Assembly: GCA_902729315.2 (NCBI GenBank) | Contig: LR746266.1 | Coordinates: forward strand, 2,018,759-2,082,758 | Source: Spirodela intermedia | Lineage: Eukaryota; Streptophyta; Magnoliopsida; Alismatales; Araceae | Length of the DNA stretch: 64,000 nt | Direction: 5' to 3' | Shown here: positions 46,861-58,977 of the stretch, one piece after another | Numbering within the stretch: position 1 is the first letter of the stretch | Layout of the letters: every line of letters begins with the position of its first letter | Position numbers and translations under genes: made by a program | The notes under the pieces: generated by a model | What the model was told of the DNA's origin: nothing | Seen by the model: the letters and a program-made list of their open reading frames with translations, nothing else | The model's database searches: none

Positions 46861-47259
46861 TCATATAAGATGATATATGGCCATCAAAATATATTTGTAT
46901 CCCAAGGTAAGTTTCATGATATTTTTTTTCAAATTTAGCATAAATTCATATACTTCATATATATACCTTGACATACTTTCAGCCAAAACAAAATTAACAA
47001 AATCTTCCCAAAAATAATATTTCCATTTTGAAAAGAATCTTTCCTCATTTCTATCTTGTTTTGTAAGGCTCTCATTCATTAATAAACACTTTCTATTAAT
47101 AGACCATAAAATGTGATCAGGCCATATAATTTTCAAATTAGCTCTTACCCAATCTAGAATTTTTTCATCTAAATTGATATCTCTAATTCTTCCACTCACC
47201 CATTTCTTAATGTGTTCTTTTATCTGCATAATCTTCCCCTGCTCCGTTTCATCTTCCAT
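46861..47259 (-). CDS. C-terminal part of the element D frame, domain unknown
   Basis: 132 residues. It follows the frame at 47312-48130 in a shifted phase; a four-base duplication (GGAT, near 47336-47345) present only in D separates them. In E and A the same sequence is in one phase with the upstream part but has a TAG where D reads CAG. Motifs: KKWVSGRIRDINLDEKILDWVR, then IWPDHILWSINRK, FFSKWKYYFWED and a Tyr/Lys-rich tail. It is not a protease, reverse transcriptase, RNase H or integrase by any motif I know. It may be a gag tail or a remnant of a degenerate polyprotein. Confidence 0.5.
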   Translation of the reverse strand: MEDETEQGKIMQIKEHIKKWVSGRIRDINLDEKILDWVRANLKIIWPDHILWSINRKCLLMNESLTKQDRNEERFFSKWKYYFWEDFVNFVLAESMSRYIYEVYEFMLNLKKNIMKLTLGYKYILMAIYHLI

Positions 47260-47311
47260 ATATATTTGTTCAATTTGTGAGGAGTGAAATATTTCAAGCT
47301 TAGAAATAATT

Positions 47312-48130
47312 CTAATGGGCTGTGGGTTTTGAAGGATGGATGGAAGGATTGTCTTCTTTAATCTTAGATCTAATGAATTCAGTAAAATTCAAATTTTCTC
47401 CTCCAAAATTATCTCTATATTCATATTCATTATTTTCGTTTTTCCCCATTAGTTGAATCAACTCTTTTTCTAGCTTTTCGTTTCTCAACTCATTAAATTC
47501 TTCATCTTCCCAAGAGCTATCTTTTAATTTCAGTATATGATCATCATCAACATCCATGGCTAGAAAATTATGATTAGATTTATTAATTTCGTCTCCTACA
47601 TCTCCCAAATCAACTGATTTTTCCTCACTTGAAATAGGTTTTTCTTCATTTGTGTCCTTACTCCCTTCTACTAAAATTTGGATGATTTTTCCATGATCAA
47701 CTACTGTTTTTTCATCTAAGGGCTCTTTCTCCTCATCATCCTCACTATATTCATTCATCAATTGTGAGCAATAAATAATTTTATTCAAATTTTCTGCTAC
47801 TATATTTTCAGAATTAATATTCTCATTTACTTCTAATGGCTCATCGATTTCTTCTAATAATTGAAAATAAGGATCAGGTAAAATATTCTCACTCAATGTA
47901 TTCACTGACCTAACATTTTCATTTCGTGGGTTTTTTTTTAAATTTATCCAGCTAGACTCTCGTTGCTGAAATCTTACTGTTGAACAGTTTTCTGGATTTT
48001 CTATAGGCTGACTAGGTAGCTCTCCCTCTTCTCTCTTATTCCCAAGAGCCTCTATAATTTTTTTCTGGTGCAGCATCATTTGATTTATAGTTTGTTGCAT
48101 CATTTGGCTCATTTGCTGCATCATTTCCAT
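47312..48130 (-). CDS. Gag-derived protein of element D
   Basis: 272 residues. Residues 1-30 are Met/Gln-rich and probably helical (MEMMQQMSQMMQQTINQMM). Residues 33-48 (REEGELPSQPIENPEN) match the LPSQ..NP.EN signature of Athila/Tat gag C-terminal regions. Then come a long acidic region (about 85-200) and the sequence shared with E and A. No CCHC knuckle is visible. The frame ends early because of a four-base duplication. An in-frame TAA lies four codons before the first Met, so this is a 5'-truncated gag rather than a natural start. It is the longest intact frame of the family here, but no partner genes are present. Confidence 0.6.
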   Translation of the reverse strand: MEMMQQMSQMMQQTINQMMLHQKKIIEALGNKREEGELPSQPIENPENCSTVRFQQRESSWINLKKNPRNENVRSVNTLSENILPDPYFQLLEEIDEPLEVNENINSENIVAENLNKIIYCSQLMNEYSEDDEEKEPLDEKTVVDHGKIIQILVEGSKDTNEEKPISSEEKSVDLGDVGDEINKSNHNFLAMDVDDDHILKLKDSSWEDEEFNELRNEKLEKELIQLMGKNENNEYEYRDNFGGENLNFTEFIRSKIKEDNPSIHPSKPTAH

Positions 48131-51100
48131 AGCATCAGGTTAACCTTACGTGTAATTGTTGTTCAATAAGTTATGGCAGCATGATGAACCAAGTTGAGAG
48201 GGTGAACCGAACTTTATCTATGATTTTCTTAAAAGTTTTAGATATTTTCACTAAAGATTATAACAATTTGGTCTAATTCACCAAAAGTAATAATATTTTG
48301 CTTGTCCCCTATTTCCTCAAAGTTTTCTTGTCACCATAATTTTCTTCATCTAGAGGGAGTTTTTTGGTGAGTTGACTCCCTTCTTGAAATAAGAAAGGAG
48401 AATGCTGCAAATCCATCTATCATAAATTCTAGTGTGACATTGTTAGGGCAGATTATAGTACTAAAAGTAAACTAATGGTCAAAACTTTATTTACAAGGTA
48501 AAATTATTTTTTTATCATGATATTATGAGGTTTCACAGTTATTTTTGCTGCAAATCTCTCATATAGGTGATTTGGCTCCCTTTCTGAAAAATGAAAAGAC
48601 ATGAATACATCTGCAAACTTAGATTCATATAGCACTTTCGAAAGAATTAGTATAAATATTTTTAGTAATCTGATATTTACATAATATAAATTAGGAAAGT
48701 GAAATTAGTATTTGACTATTATATTCATTTTGTGAATGACAAAACAAAAAGAACTCCAAAGCCAACTATGTCGTGCCCTTTTAATAACCTCATTGGTGTA
48801 TACCTTAAGAATACCGTAATTTCCAACAAGGTGAAAATAAAGTCTCTCTTATTCATCAACATCATGTCTTCAGTGCTTACGCGTGACAACCTACATTAGT
48901 TAGTTCATTAGTTATAATGTTTCCATTCTTTATGAACCCTTTTTTTCATGATTGGGCTGAGGTTGGGGTGTTGTATTATATTGTACATTATTGATCACAT
49001 AAAAAAAGATGGATAATATGTAGTGGCCCTGGAACATGCGTATGAATAATTATGAGGAAGCCATACCATCCGCAAAATTCGTCATGTAGTGCGGACCATT
49101 CATGGGCCTACATCGATATATTGTCTATTATTGCTTGGTTGGCCCACAACACATACTAAAATGATATGATACTGAAGGTCGCGTACATTCGACGGCCAAG
49201 GGAAGAGTTTCGGCTTCCTGAATTGGACCCGGGTAAGAATGGCCCATACCCTACGAGCATCTTCTGCATCATGGTTTCTTGACGGTTGAAGAGGTAGGAC
49301 TGAGGATTATTTGTGGAAAGAAGAGAAGGAAAACGACGGTTTGCGTTCTACTCGTAGAAGAGAACATCTAAAACCTCATAGTTTATGGTTTGAGAGTGAC
49401 CAACAGCAGAAGAGAATACTGTGAGCCGTTTAAGGGACCAAATCCTGGTACGCTCCTTTGAGGAGTTATATGCCGAAACCACTGTCAACAGTAATGTGGA
49501 ATGCCGAGCTGGGGGATGCTGGATAGGGTGCTTGCGGCTTCTTCCTTTTTTTATCCCATTTTTTGCGCACCGAGTTATGATAATCCACGACAGGCAAGTG
49601 GACTAATTCTCAGCGCCATTTGTCATTTAGCTAGTGAACCAGTCGATATTGACGTTCCGCGATCTGTGCTTCTTTGTAGGACTCAAGTGAAGCAGTCTTA
49701 GAATCCCTTATGATACTCGAGTGAAGCAAGCCCTGGGTAATGGACAGTGTTGGACTTAAGCGAACTACGTCTTTCATTGCTGTCACGGCGGCACCTGCCA
49801 CTTCATTGGCGACATGCAATACAGTACAATTGACATCTCTGAAATGAGTAAGGGGGTGAGACGGTAGGGCAATATTTGTGGTTATCAACACCTAACAATG
49901 GTCGTTCTTGTCTCGTTTCCGCTAAAACTGAAGCTCTGTTTGGTCCAGGACGGCGAATGGCGGCATAGCGGCCGGGATGCCGAGTGGGCCTGCCCGGGAT
50001 GTCGACGTCAGACGGAAGGGACAGACCGGGGACCAAACAGCGCACACACGCGAGGATTCGCTCCATGCCTCCTGCCGCCTCACTCTCCCTCTTCAGCCCA
50101 GCCGACCGGCACGGCGGGGCTGACTCGGATGATAGGTGGAGGATACTTCGAGGAAGAAAGGAGGATGGACCCTTGGGGCAGGTGGTCCATCGAAGGATGA
50201 GGACAAAGCTTCCATTAGAGTAAAACAGATGGATAAAAGGAGGCCTTTGCTACCCGATGAAGCCGACATGGGCAAAGGATCAATGAGATTAGTTTAAGGG
50301 GAAACTTTTGGCGAGAGCCCCGTGAGATTTATGGTAATGTGGCTTGCTCCCTGCGGAAGGTTGCTAGGCGCGGGGCTCTGCGCCATAGATGACAAACATA
50401 GGGTTTCGTGTTCCATATACTCTTTACGATACTAGTTGGAGACTTTTTAACAAAAAAATATACTCCCCTGATGTTTGCACACGGACCCTTCTGAGATTTA
50501 CGTTGCCGGTCGCATTTCAGTCAAGAGGAGCACATGATGGATTAGATCCCCCGCGATTCTTACTCCCACATTGGACTTCACATGGGTGTGCTACCCACTT
50601 AACTATCAGATGATATATTAGACGTGGGTGAAGAGTCTGACAGGCGGGTGGAGCAGTGAGCACGGGCGGTCGGAAGCACACGCGGGAATGGCGCTAAATA
50701 GGACAAGGAAATAGGATTCTACGAGCCATGCTGCTTAAGGGGCCGTCTTTTCCCCATGACGGAGCTAAAACCCCGGCGCTGATCCCAGGCTTCCGTCTAA
50801 TACAGCTCGACTCGCAGAGGGCTTAGAGTCGATGGCGGCCTCTGCGGGCCTCAGTCAGCCGCAGCAGGCAGGGACCAGCAGGAGCGGGCGAATCCTCAAC
50901 GGCCTGGGCTTTTAAAATTCAAAAGTCCCCTCCCGGCGAGAGGTTTCTTCTGGGGAGAAGCTGACAGGGGCAGAACATGAAGAAGACAAACGCAAGACGG
51001 CGCGGCCAGGAATCCTTCTTTTCTAATTCGCTTGGGTCTCTCATTTACAACGGCCGATGGGAACCGAGGGGGCCCGGGGGGCGGCTCCCGGTCCCACTGC

Positions 51101-51571
51101 GTTGAGGGAGGAAAAGTCCTCCCGACAATGTATCTCTCTTATTCGTATGTATGTCCTCATGGTCCTGCGGAAGAATTTCTACAGACGGCGTGCAAGCAAA
51201 TTACCCGTTGATTTCTTGCGCCAATTGCGTAAGCTTGGGCCCCGTTGATGGACGAGGGACGGATGGCGACCTGACATAAAGATCTCCCAATGGCAGCTGC
51301 ACCTTATCTGGCCAACAGAGTCTTTCTCTCTCTCGTTCTGCCCTCCTCTTTCCCTTCTTCTCGCTCCGAGAAGGGTCTGCTTGTAATGGCCCAGCTAAAG
51401 TACAGCTGTAGATTGCATGGGCAAGCGCCGGCTGAGCATCTTCTCCCATCAAGGGCCCTAAGTCTCGATCCCGCAATAACGGGATGGATTGCTTTCTTCA
51501 GTGTACAGCTTGACGAGGACGGTCGGAGGCTTCATCTAAATCTGTCCCCGTTGTAGTTTGGTTTGGCAGTG

Positions 51572-51600
51572 ATGTACTACGGCGTCAGGACGTAGTACAT
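51572..51600. other. Perfect 10-base inverted repeat
   Basis: ATGTACTACG (51572-51581) and CGTAGTACAT (51591-51600) are exact reverse complements around a nine-base loop. It lies about 730 bases before the OVATE start codon. It could be a dimer-binding site or a terminator-like hairpin; function unknown. Confidence 0.7.
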
Positions 51601-51677
51601 TGCTGAGAGGAATTATCGAAGGGTCAACCGAGGAATGATAGATGGACAGACCGCTAAATGCGAGCGCAATAGGATAT

Positions 51678-51716
51678 GAGAGAGCGAGCGAGCGAGCGAG
51701 AGAGAGAGAGAGAGAT
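51678..51716. repeat. GA/GCGA microsatellite
   Basis: GAGAGCGAGCGAGCGAGCGA followed by (GA)n, about 39 bases, roughly 620 bases upstream of the OVATE start codon. GA runs are common in plant promoters and 5' leaders. Confidence 0.8.
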
Positions 51717-52190
51717 TCTGACTTTTCCATGTCGGACTGTAGCGACGGAGAAAATCTAGGCGCCTGGTGCAACCTCTACGTTTCTACCAGCATTCGCGGG
51801 CTGTCAAATGCCCTTCTAGGGACCGTCCTCTCTGTAAATAGAAGGTATTGGAGGACAGAGAAAGAACTGAGACTCCGCATTTTGGGTGGCCTAAGGTGAC
51901 CCAGGGGTGGGGTCGGCTGCTCCCCCAGTGCTCTCCCGATCATGGCGTCGGAAAGCCGGCGCCATAAGCAGCTGACAATGCCTGTCTCACGGGACGGTGG
52001 CTAACAAACAGATGAAGTTCCCAAAAGCCTTCTAAGGCGGGCCGACCCATCGAAACCTGATCCTCTCTTTCGCTTACCCCTATCCTTTTCGAGGGGGGAC
52101 GACATACTTGTTGTTCACTCTTTCTCTTCTCACATCCTCGTGCTCCAGCCCGAGGCTATCTATGTACATCTCCGTCGGCCGCTCTCCACG

Positions 52191-52198
52191 CTATAAGT
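52191..52198 (+). promoter_or_regulatory. Candidate TATA box of the OVATE gene
   Basis: CTATAAGT lies about 140 bases before the ATG. A start some 30 bases later would give a ~110-base 5' UTR. Motif and position only. Confidence 0.3.
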
Positions 52199-52333
52199 TT
52201 CGAGAGCTAATTCCCGTCCATGTGGCAATCGTATTCGGGTCTCCCTCCCCCATTTCAGCGGTGCGTTCTTCTGCGTCCACAGTCCCCACTCATCAAAGAT
52301 ACCGTCGAGGAGGCGGGTGGGGGAATCTGAGAG

Positions 52334-53284
52334 ATGGGGAAACCCAAGAAGCTGAAATCCTCCATTAAAGCCCTCCAAGAGGTCCTCACCAGCATCAGGC
52401 CAGCGGTGGGCGCCCCGCTATGCATGCAGCCGGCGAAGACCAATTCCTTCAGAGACGTCCTCACCAGCTTTAACTCCATCTACTATGTACCTCCTACAGC
52501 CACCTCGTCCTCCGCTTCGTCCGATCCCTACAGCAACCACAGCCATCTCAAATATCCCCGGAACATCTCCTCCGAAGGTGAGATTAGGTCTGCCGAGAAA
52601 GCCTATGGGGGAGAAGAGGAGGCCATATCCACCAGCACCGCCGCGACGAGCACGAGCACCTGCAGTAGTTGCCTCTCCTCCACTTCGTACGCCGTAGCCG
52701 ACGCCTCTCCCGACCATATTCTAGCAGAAGAGGCCTTTCCTAACGTCATTTTAAGTTCGGAGCGCTTCTTCTTCTCTCCCTTCACCTCCAAATCCATAAT
52801 GGGTGAATCCTTCCTCGAGGTGGATCACAAGGAGATGGAGGCAGAAGAACCCTCTAGTCTCCGTCCATTCCGAGAATCGGAGGAAACAGAAACAGGGGAC
52901 GCCGACGAAGTGGGCGACCATACATTCCATATTACGGTCGATACAGAGATTGGGGACGCGACGGTGAAAAGGAGCTCTGCGGACCTATGCAAGGAGAGCA
53001 TCCCAATGGCCATGGCCTCCAGAGACCCATACAGAGATTTCCGAACCTCGATGGAGGAGATGGTGGTGGCACACGGTCTACAGGATTGGTCGTCCCTGCA
53101 GGAGCTGCTGCACTGTTATCTGCGGCTGAATGAAAAGAAGACTCACAGGTTCATAGTTCTTGCTTTCATGGATCTCCTCGCCCATCGGTCCTCAGAGAGC
53201 GAGTCTAACTCACTCTCCTCGCCGATGCTCTTTTCTCCTCCACCCCTTCCCACCCCTCATCTCCACCAGTACCAATCAAAGTAG
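52334..53284 (+). CDS. OVATE family protein (transcriptional repressor)
   Basis: A single exon of 316 residues, as usual for this intron-poor family. The C-terminal OVATE domain (about 222-284) is clear: SIPMAMASRDPYRDFRTSM, EMVVAHGLQDWSSLQELLHCYLRLNEK and HRFIVLAFMDLLAH. These carry the conserved DPY.DF..SM.EM and LL.CYL.LN....H..I..AF.DLL positions. The N-terminal two thirds is low-complexity, Ser/Thr-rich (about 90-125) and acidic (about 165-200), with a basic start (GKPKKLKSS). Family members act in the nucleus as repressors that bind TALE homeodomain proteins and in TRM-dependent control of organ shape. The symbol is left empty because the paralogue (OFP13/15/16/18-like) cannot be told by eye. 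The start at 52334 is the first ATG of the frame. A C-run follows the stop (from about 53287). Confidence 0.93.
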   Translation: MGKPKKLKSSIKALQEVLTSIRPAVGAPLCMQPAKTNSFRDVLTSFNSIYYVPPTATSSSASSDPYSNHSHLKYPRNISSEGEIRSAEKAYGGEEEAISTSTAATSTSTCSSCLSSTSYAVADASPDHILAEEAFPNVILSSERFFFSPFTSKSIMGESFLEVDHKEMEAEEPSSLRPFRESEETETGDADEVGDHTFHITVDTEIGDATVKRSSADLCKESIPMAMASRDPYRDFRTSMEEMVVAHGLQDWSSLQELLHCYLRLNEKKTHRFIVLAFMDLLAHRSSESESNSLSSPMLFSPPPLPTPHLHQYQSK

Positions 53285-56200
53285 TTCCCCCCCCCCAGTC
53301 TGGTTTTCTTTCTCCACCATAAGTCCTTATTTTCTCTTTACTCTCTGTAAAGGCGTAAGAACTGGAATATTTGGTAGACGGGAGATCTTATGAGCGTGGA
53401 GGGAACATAGAAAGCAAAACGGGAAATGCTAATCCATTTCTGAAAAGTAGCCGCGGGCGTTTCCTCTCCCCGTCCTCGTCCCTCAGCTGTCCCCATCCAT
53501 TCGCGCAAATGCCCGACCGCGCCGCACCCACTCCTTCGTCCTCTGCTCCTCTCGGAGAAGAAAGGTCTTTAACCTCTCTCTCTCTCTCTCGTAAGGAAGA
53601 GTGAAACCCGCGGTCACGGCTATTCCTTTCCTTGGCCGTTCATCTCGAGGTAGGCAAGAGTAGTTTGGCTTCTGGCAGTGTCAGTCGATTCGGTGCTTAA
53701 GGAAGACAGCCAAACTCCCCAGAATCAAGCTGTAAGGAAGAAAATCCCTCATAAGCAAGCGTTCAACTGCAGCCAGACTCGACGACAAGCGTTGCTTCGG
53801 CGCCGGGAAATTACTATTGATCTTGTCGTGTCTGCTCCTAGAGGCCGCTGCCGTCGAGCTGTGAATGAATTGAGACCGGAATTTCTACCGGGTCCTCAAC
53901 AGAAGAAAGCCTCGTGAAATTTGCGAGCCCGGCTACGATTTTCTGTACGAAGCCTGGACCGAAATGTCCCCTCTTACATGAGATGACGTACTGTTGTAGT
54001 ACATCAGAGGTCGAAACTAATGAGATGGTGTCTGGAGGGAACAATATGCAACCATCCACTCATGTAAAGTCTTAAATTGGCAAACATCCAGTATTAAATG
54101 CTCAAAAATATAAATTCCAAAATAATACTATTCTTGTAGATGAAAAGAAGCCCTACCTAATGTATTTCACTGAGTGAAACAAAGGAACATTTCACACCTT
54201 GAGGGGAACTTGTAATAGTGCATCATGTTAAGGAAAACTTGGAGTAATCACTTTCCATGATTTCACGGTTCAGTCTTCAAACTCTTAGGATCTATTCACA
54301 TGTATCTCATTCATAAATGGAACCTTGTTACATTAGAATTCTCAGTATAAATACTTGAACATATGAATGAGAACAAAATTTGAACTTCATGTCAAATCAT
54401 CAAAATGATACCATAAAAAATCTAGAAAGTCGGGCCAACAATCAAATTAGTATCAAATAATTTTGGTAAGGCTTTTCCCTTAGGTAAATAGTAAGACACA
54501 CATCATAAATACAATTAGATGTGAGTTCATGTGCAAACAAATTTGAATATGTTTAGTAAGCCAAGCATTTCTCCAATCTAGTTAAGGATTGCAAAATAAT
54601 CTGTCAACTTTGATGAATCCCCTGAGTTTCATTAAGCAACAATTTATTTTGAATGGTTTCCTTCATTTAAGATGTGGAAACTATTTAATGGATCCATTTT
54701 ATTAACAAGAAATATTGTTGCCTAAGAATATCCATTTTTTCGTTCTATGTAGCTCTAATTAGATGCTATCTGGATACAACATTTCATATTTAACAATTAG
54801 CCAAGGATAAAATTAATATCTTCATCTTATCTAATTTCGTTTCTCAGAATTTAATGTAAAGGTGATCAAACATTTTAAACTTAAAAACATCCAAGTGATA
54901 AGACAAACATTATATTAGTCCTTAGAGTATGTTTGATTTTTAATCCAATTAAGTTATTTTCTTTACTATTTATTTACTTTTTCTTAGACATCAATTGAGT
55001 CACACTGTATGCTAGATTTCAGAAATGATTTAAGCCTTTTCTAATGTAACTTTATAACATCCTTTTTGATCTTATAGTATCAGTTTTTTGTTAACATATA
55101 TGTCTATTTTAGAGTCATCTTGGGAGGGTAATAAGTTATGAAAAAGTTCTACTTAATCTCATTTTTTACATATGTGGATATTTCATTAAATTAAATGCGT
55201 GTTAAAAAGAATATAAATTTTGATTCCTTTTAAGTGGGATTATTTGAACTAATACTTCTGAGAGAAGTACATAGTTCAAAGATTATCTAGGGACTACTTT
55301 CGTTGAAAAACGAATTATCTTGGTTCTTTACTTGGATGCCAATTCCTAAAATTTAATTTCAATCTCATCCATTAATAGTTGTCCCTTAGAAATGTTACAA
55401 ACGTTTAGACTATTTCACTTATTCACAAGAAAATAAAAACTTTCCCTTGCTGCATATATGAAGAGAAATTTAATATTTTAAATTGTGAAATATATAAAAA
55501 GGGAAATACTAGGATCGGTAATTACTTATTTCAATGAGTTTAAAATGGGTAATTACTTATTTCTCAATTATAAGTTTTCTTTCCTAGGGTAAAAGTCAGA
55601 TTTTAAAATTTTTTTGGCTTTCTAAAGAAACAAGCACAATGTTAAAAGACCCAATTAATACAAAAATTATACAAACAGCATAGAAGTTATAAATAAAATA
55701 TTTAAAATATCCTTACCTCATTTGAAACCCCTTGATGAGCTCATAGTGTTCAGGGATTATTGAACATATATAGGTGGCATTACAGGGTTGAAATGCTTTT
55801 GCAGTTTGTAAATTTTAATTTTGGAAGCTCAAAAATCTCTTTCTTAGTCTTTATACCTTAAGACCCTCTACTTGTTGTTAGATAACTCTGCTCTTTTAGT
55901 AAGTACGAAGTTGTTTTGTTTCGTACTTTATCAATTTTTGTTATAAAGCAATCTTTTCATAACAAAACTTTTACCTTCCATCTCTAGAAGATAGGTGCTG
56001 ACCATTTTCTATTTAGCTATAATCATCAATCACCCCTTCATTAGATATCAAATATTAACACGTTTGCATAAAGTATCAAGACTTTATTTTGTCTGGTATT
56101 TTCTTGTTCTAATATGAACTATACTTGAGAGTTGATAATTTTCAAATTATCCGTCCTATTGTAAAACACATTCTCTCTACTTTTAAGCCAACCAAACAAA

Positions 56201-58933
56201 TTAACTCACTTGTTGACTCTTACTTTAAGAATGGTTATCTTTTCACAGAAAAATAGTAGACGTATACGATGCAGAGGTCAACCCTAACAATTCAAAGTTT
56301 TTGGGTCATCAAGATAAGAAAAAATGAAACTTTGTACAAATTTAAAGCCAAGAAATCTTCTTTTCCCCATACCACATTTTTTTTTATGTATTATGAAACA
56401 TACATCAGATTTAATGAAAAAAAATGATAAATCAATCAAAGAAGGATGGAAGCATTTTTTATGATGTGCTTTCCACTTTGTTGAATATGAATTTTAACAG
56501 ATTTAAAATGTAACCATAAACTTATGAAATTCTTGTAACAAATCTTGATAGCTTTGCCTTACAATTGGCATTTAAATACCATGATTGATTTCAACTAATG
56601 GCACAAAATTCAAGCACATAACAATACGGTTGTATGATTCCATTTACTATATATATGGTGATGTGTGAAGAAATACATCAACAAAGATAATTCTGATTTT
56701 TTTCTGAATCAAGATATAGAAGGCGATTGCATAAAAAAATTTAGTATTGAACCAGTGCTATAATTCGTTTTCTCCCCCTTAGAGTATGCAGAGTTTCAAA
56801 TTATTGTTGATAAAAATCACAGCAAACATCTTTTCATGAATGAGATAAATATTCATGACTAAACAAGAAATATCATTTGAAATGAATAAATTAATTGAGG
56901 TATGTATAACACAATGAAAATAAAGAACAAATAATGAGTAGTGTATCTTTGGTCCTATAAAAAGAAAATCTTAACATCATCTTTTATGTCTATCAGTTCC
57001 ATTTATTTATATTTCGGAATCCAAATACGATCATACCTTAAACTTGTCATATCCTCTACTAGATACATTGGAATCAATATATATCCTTCTCATTAGCATT
57101 CAAATTGGAACTACTGGTTTTTATGATCTTTTGTTAGAAAAACTTGTAACAAATAAAGAATTAAATTCTTAATCTTTAGGAAGACCAAACATGAGTGTTT
57201 GGAATTTTATTTATATACATGAGATTTCTTGATTGCTTAATCTCACATTTTTCGTCAAATGTTGATGGCTTTGTATTGATTTTTCATTTTAACTCAATTG
57301 AAATAAAATTTCCTTCTCTGAGATCAACTCATTGTTGATAATGTTAAATCTTCCATCCTAAATCTTTTCTGAAGTTCTTAACATTTAAATATTTTATTTA
57401 CTTACATAAAATGGTTGGATTTTCAAATTTACCTCATCTTGGCGAAAATAGTAAGCACATATTTACTTCTTCTTCTTCTTCTATTTAAGAGAAAGATGAT
57501 TTGTCATGCTCAGTCAAACTAAAAATATTTTTTCTAGTGTTTAAGAATAGAATAGGTTTTCTTGATATAAAATGAATGAAATTTTATGATTATTACTCTC
57601 GTGATCAGATCAATATGATTTTAAAGCTAATGCAATCTTCTTTTCAATTAAATAGTGCATAGGCCGATAGTGATCCCAGTATGTATTCTTGTCTGTAGCT
57701 TATTGAATAGTTGTAGCATAAGGAGTACAATAATAGAAATGAATTTTAGAATTATTAAAACTGATTTAAAATTGGTGTCCACCATTTCAAGTGTCTTTGG
57801 TTCATTTTCAAGGAAATAGAAAATTAAGAAAATTTATTAAAGTGTATCATCTTGGTTTATTTTTTAGTGCTCAAAATTGTGACTTAGGATATTTTTATTT
57901 GTTTGAATTTAAGTCTCTTTCATACGACACCAACTTCTTCAATATTCCATAAGCACTGTTGCACATGCAATTGTATTATTTTCTTCATCATAGAATGCAC
58001 ATAAAAGGTGCCCATCAATGTTCCATTTGAAGAGAGAAGTTTTCCATTAACTGTGCTTATTTCATTCTCCCCTATGGAAGGAACATATGGTCAATATTCA
58101 TTGAGATAATAATTTGATCACTTAAACGTAAATGCATTTTCTCATCCTAGTTTTCTAATAGACATGGCTTAGTTTCATTACCACAATATTTATGCTAATG
58201 GAATCTCTCACATTAAAAGTGATTTCAAAAAAATTGTAATAACTAAGACAAGATTTGTTTATTACTGTAAAAAATTACAAGATTACACTAGTACATGATT
58301 ACAGGATTATATGATCTTGTATCAGTTAATGGTAATCAATAAGTAAAAAAATAAATGGTCACTATCAACCTTTCACACATATGCCACAAAATTTTAAATG
58401 GCTATGTCAAATCACAAAGGAACTCAAGTTTCTAAACCCCCCTTGATATGTTCTACTTTGTTCTCCTAAATCCAACAACATTTCTTTGCATTTCATTATC
58501 CAATAGACATTTGCATAAATATCATATAACATTAAATCACAGATATATTTAGCATAAGAATATGCTTACAATTTTTAAATAATGGGTTCCCATAATTTTT
58601 TTGCTTATTCATTCAGAAAATGGTACAAAAGAACCTATATGCCACTCGACGTGTTGTTTTATGGTGCATCTTGTTATTTAATATTTACGATGTTAGCCTT
58701 ATCAATTTTTTAATCATCTAATTTTTGGGATGACTTCAATCACCTAAAACTTTCAATACTAGCATTGACAGTATTATTATTTTTCACTTTGCATGTAAAA
58801 GTACATTATCATACAACAATGAAAAGAATTGTCAATGTAGTTGTGCTTTCCAGAAAATCTTCCAAATAAAGTCAATAAAGATGAAAATTAAAATTATGGG
58901 TATCAATTTACAGACTAGAACTGTTTGTTACCT

Positions 58934-58977
<44 letters not shown>

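Larger units (their letters stand above)
43624..48135 (-). mobile_element. Element D, minus strand, 5' end missing
   Basis: Read on the minus strand: gag-derived frame (48130-46861), palindrome, internal purine tract near 46510, 3' non-coding part, polypurine tract and 3' LTR (45263-43624). It is the best preserved copy of the coding region. Right of about 48135 the match to family sequence stops, so the 5' LTR, primer site and gag start are lost. GTAAT on the left (43619-43623) would be the target duplicate; its partner is not at the right edge. Confidence 0.8.
48136..52190. other. Spacer and GC-rich upstream region of the OVATE gene
   Basis: 48.1-49.1 kb is AT-rich with no gene. From about 49.2 kb composition becomes GC-richer and stays so to the OVATE gene. 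Several 60-100-residue frames on both strands (for example 49898-50200, 51290-51556) overlap one another without family signatures, as expected by chance in GC-rich DNA. A long upstream regulatory region or an unrecognised non-coding transcript is possible. It includes the hairpin at 51572 and the GA run at 51678. Confidence 0.45.
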
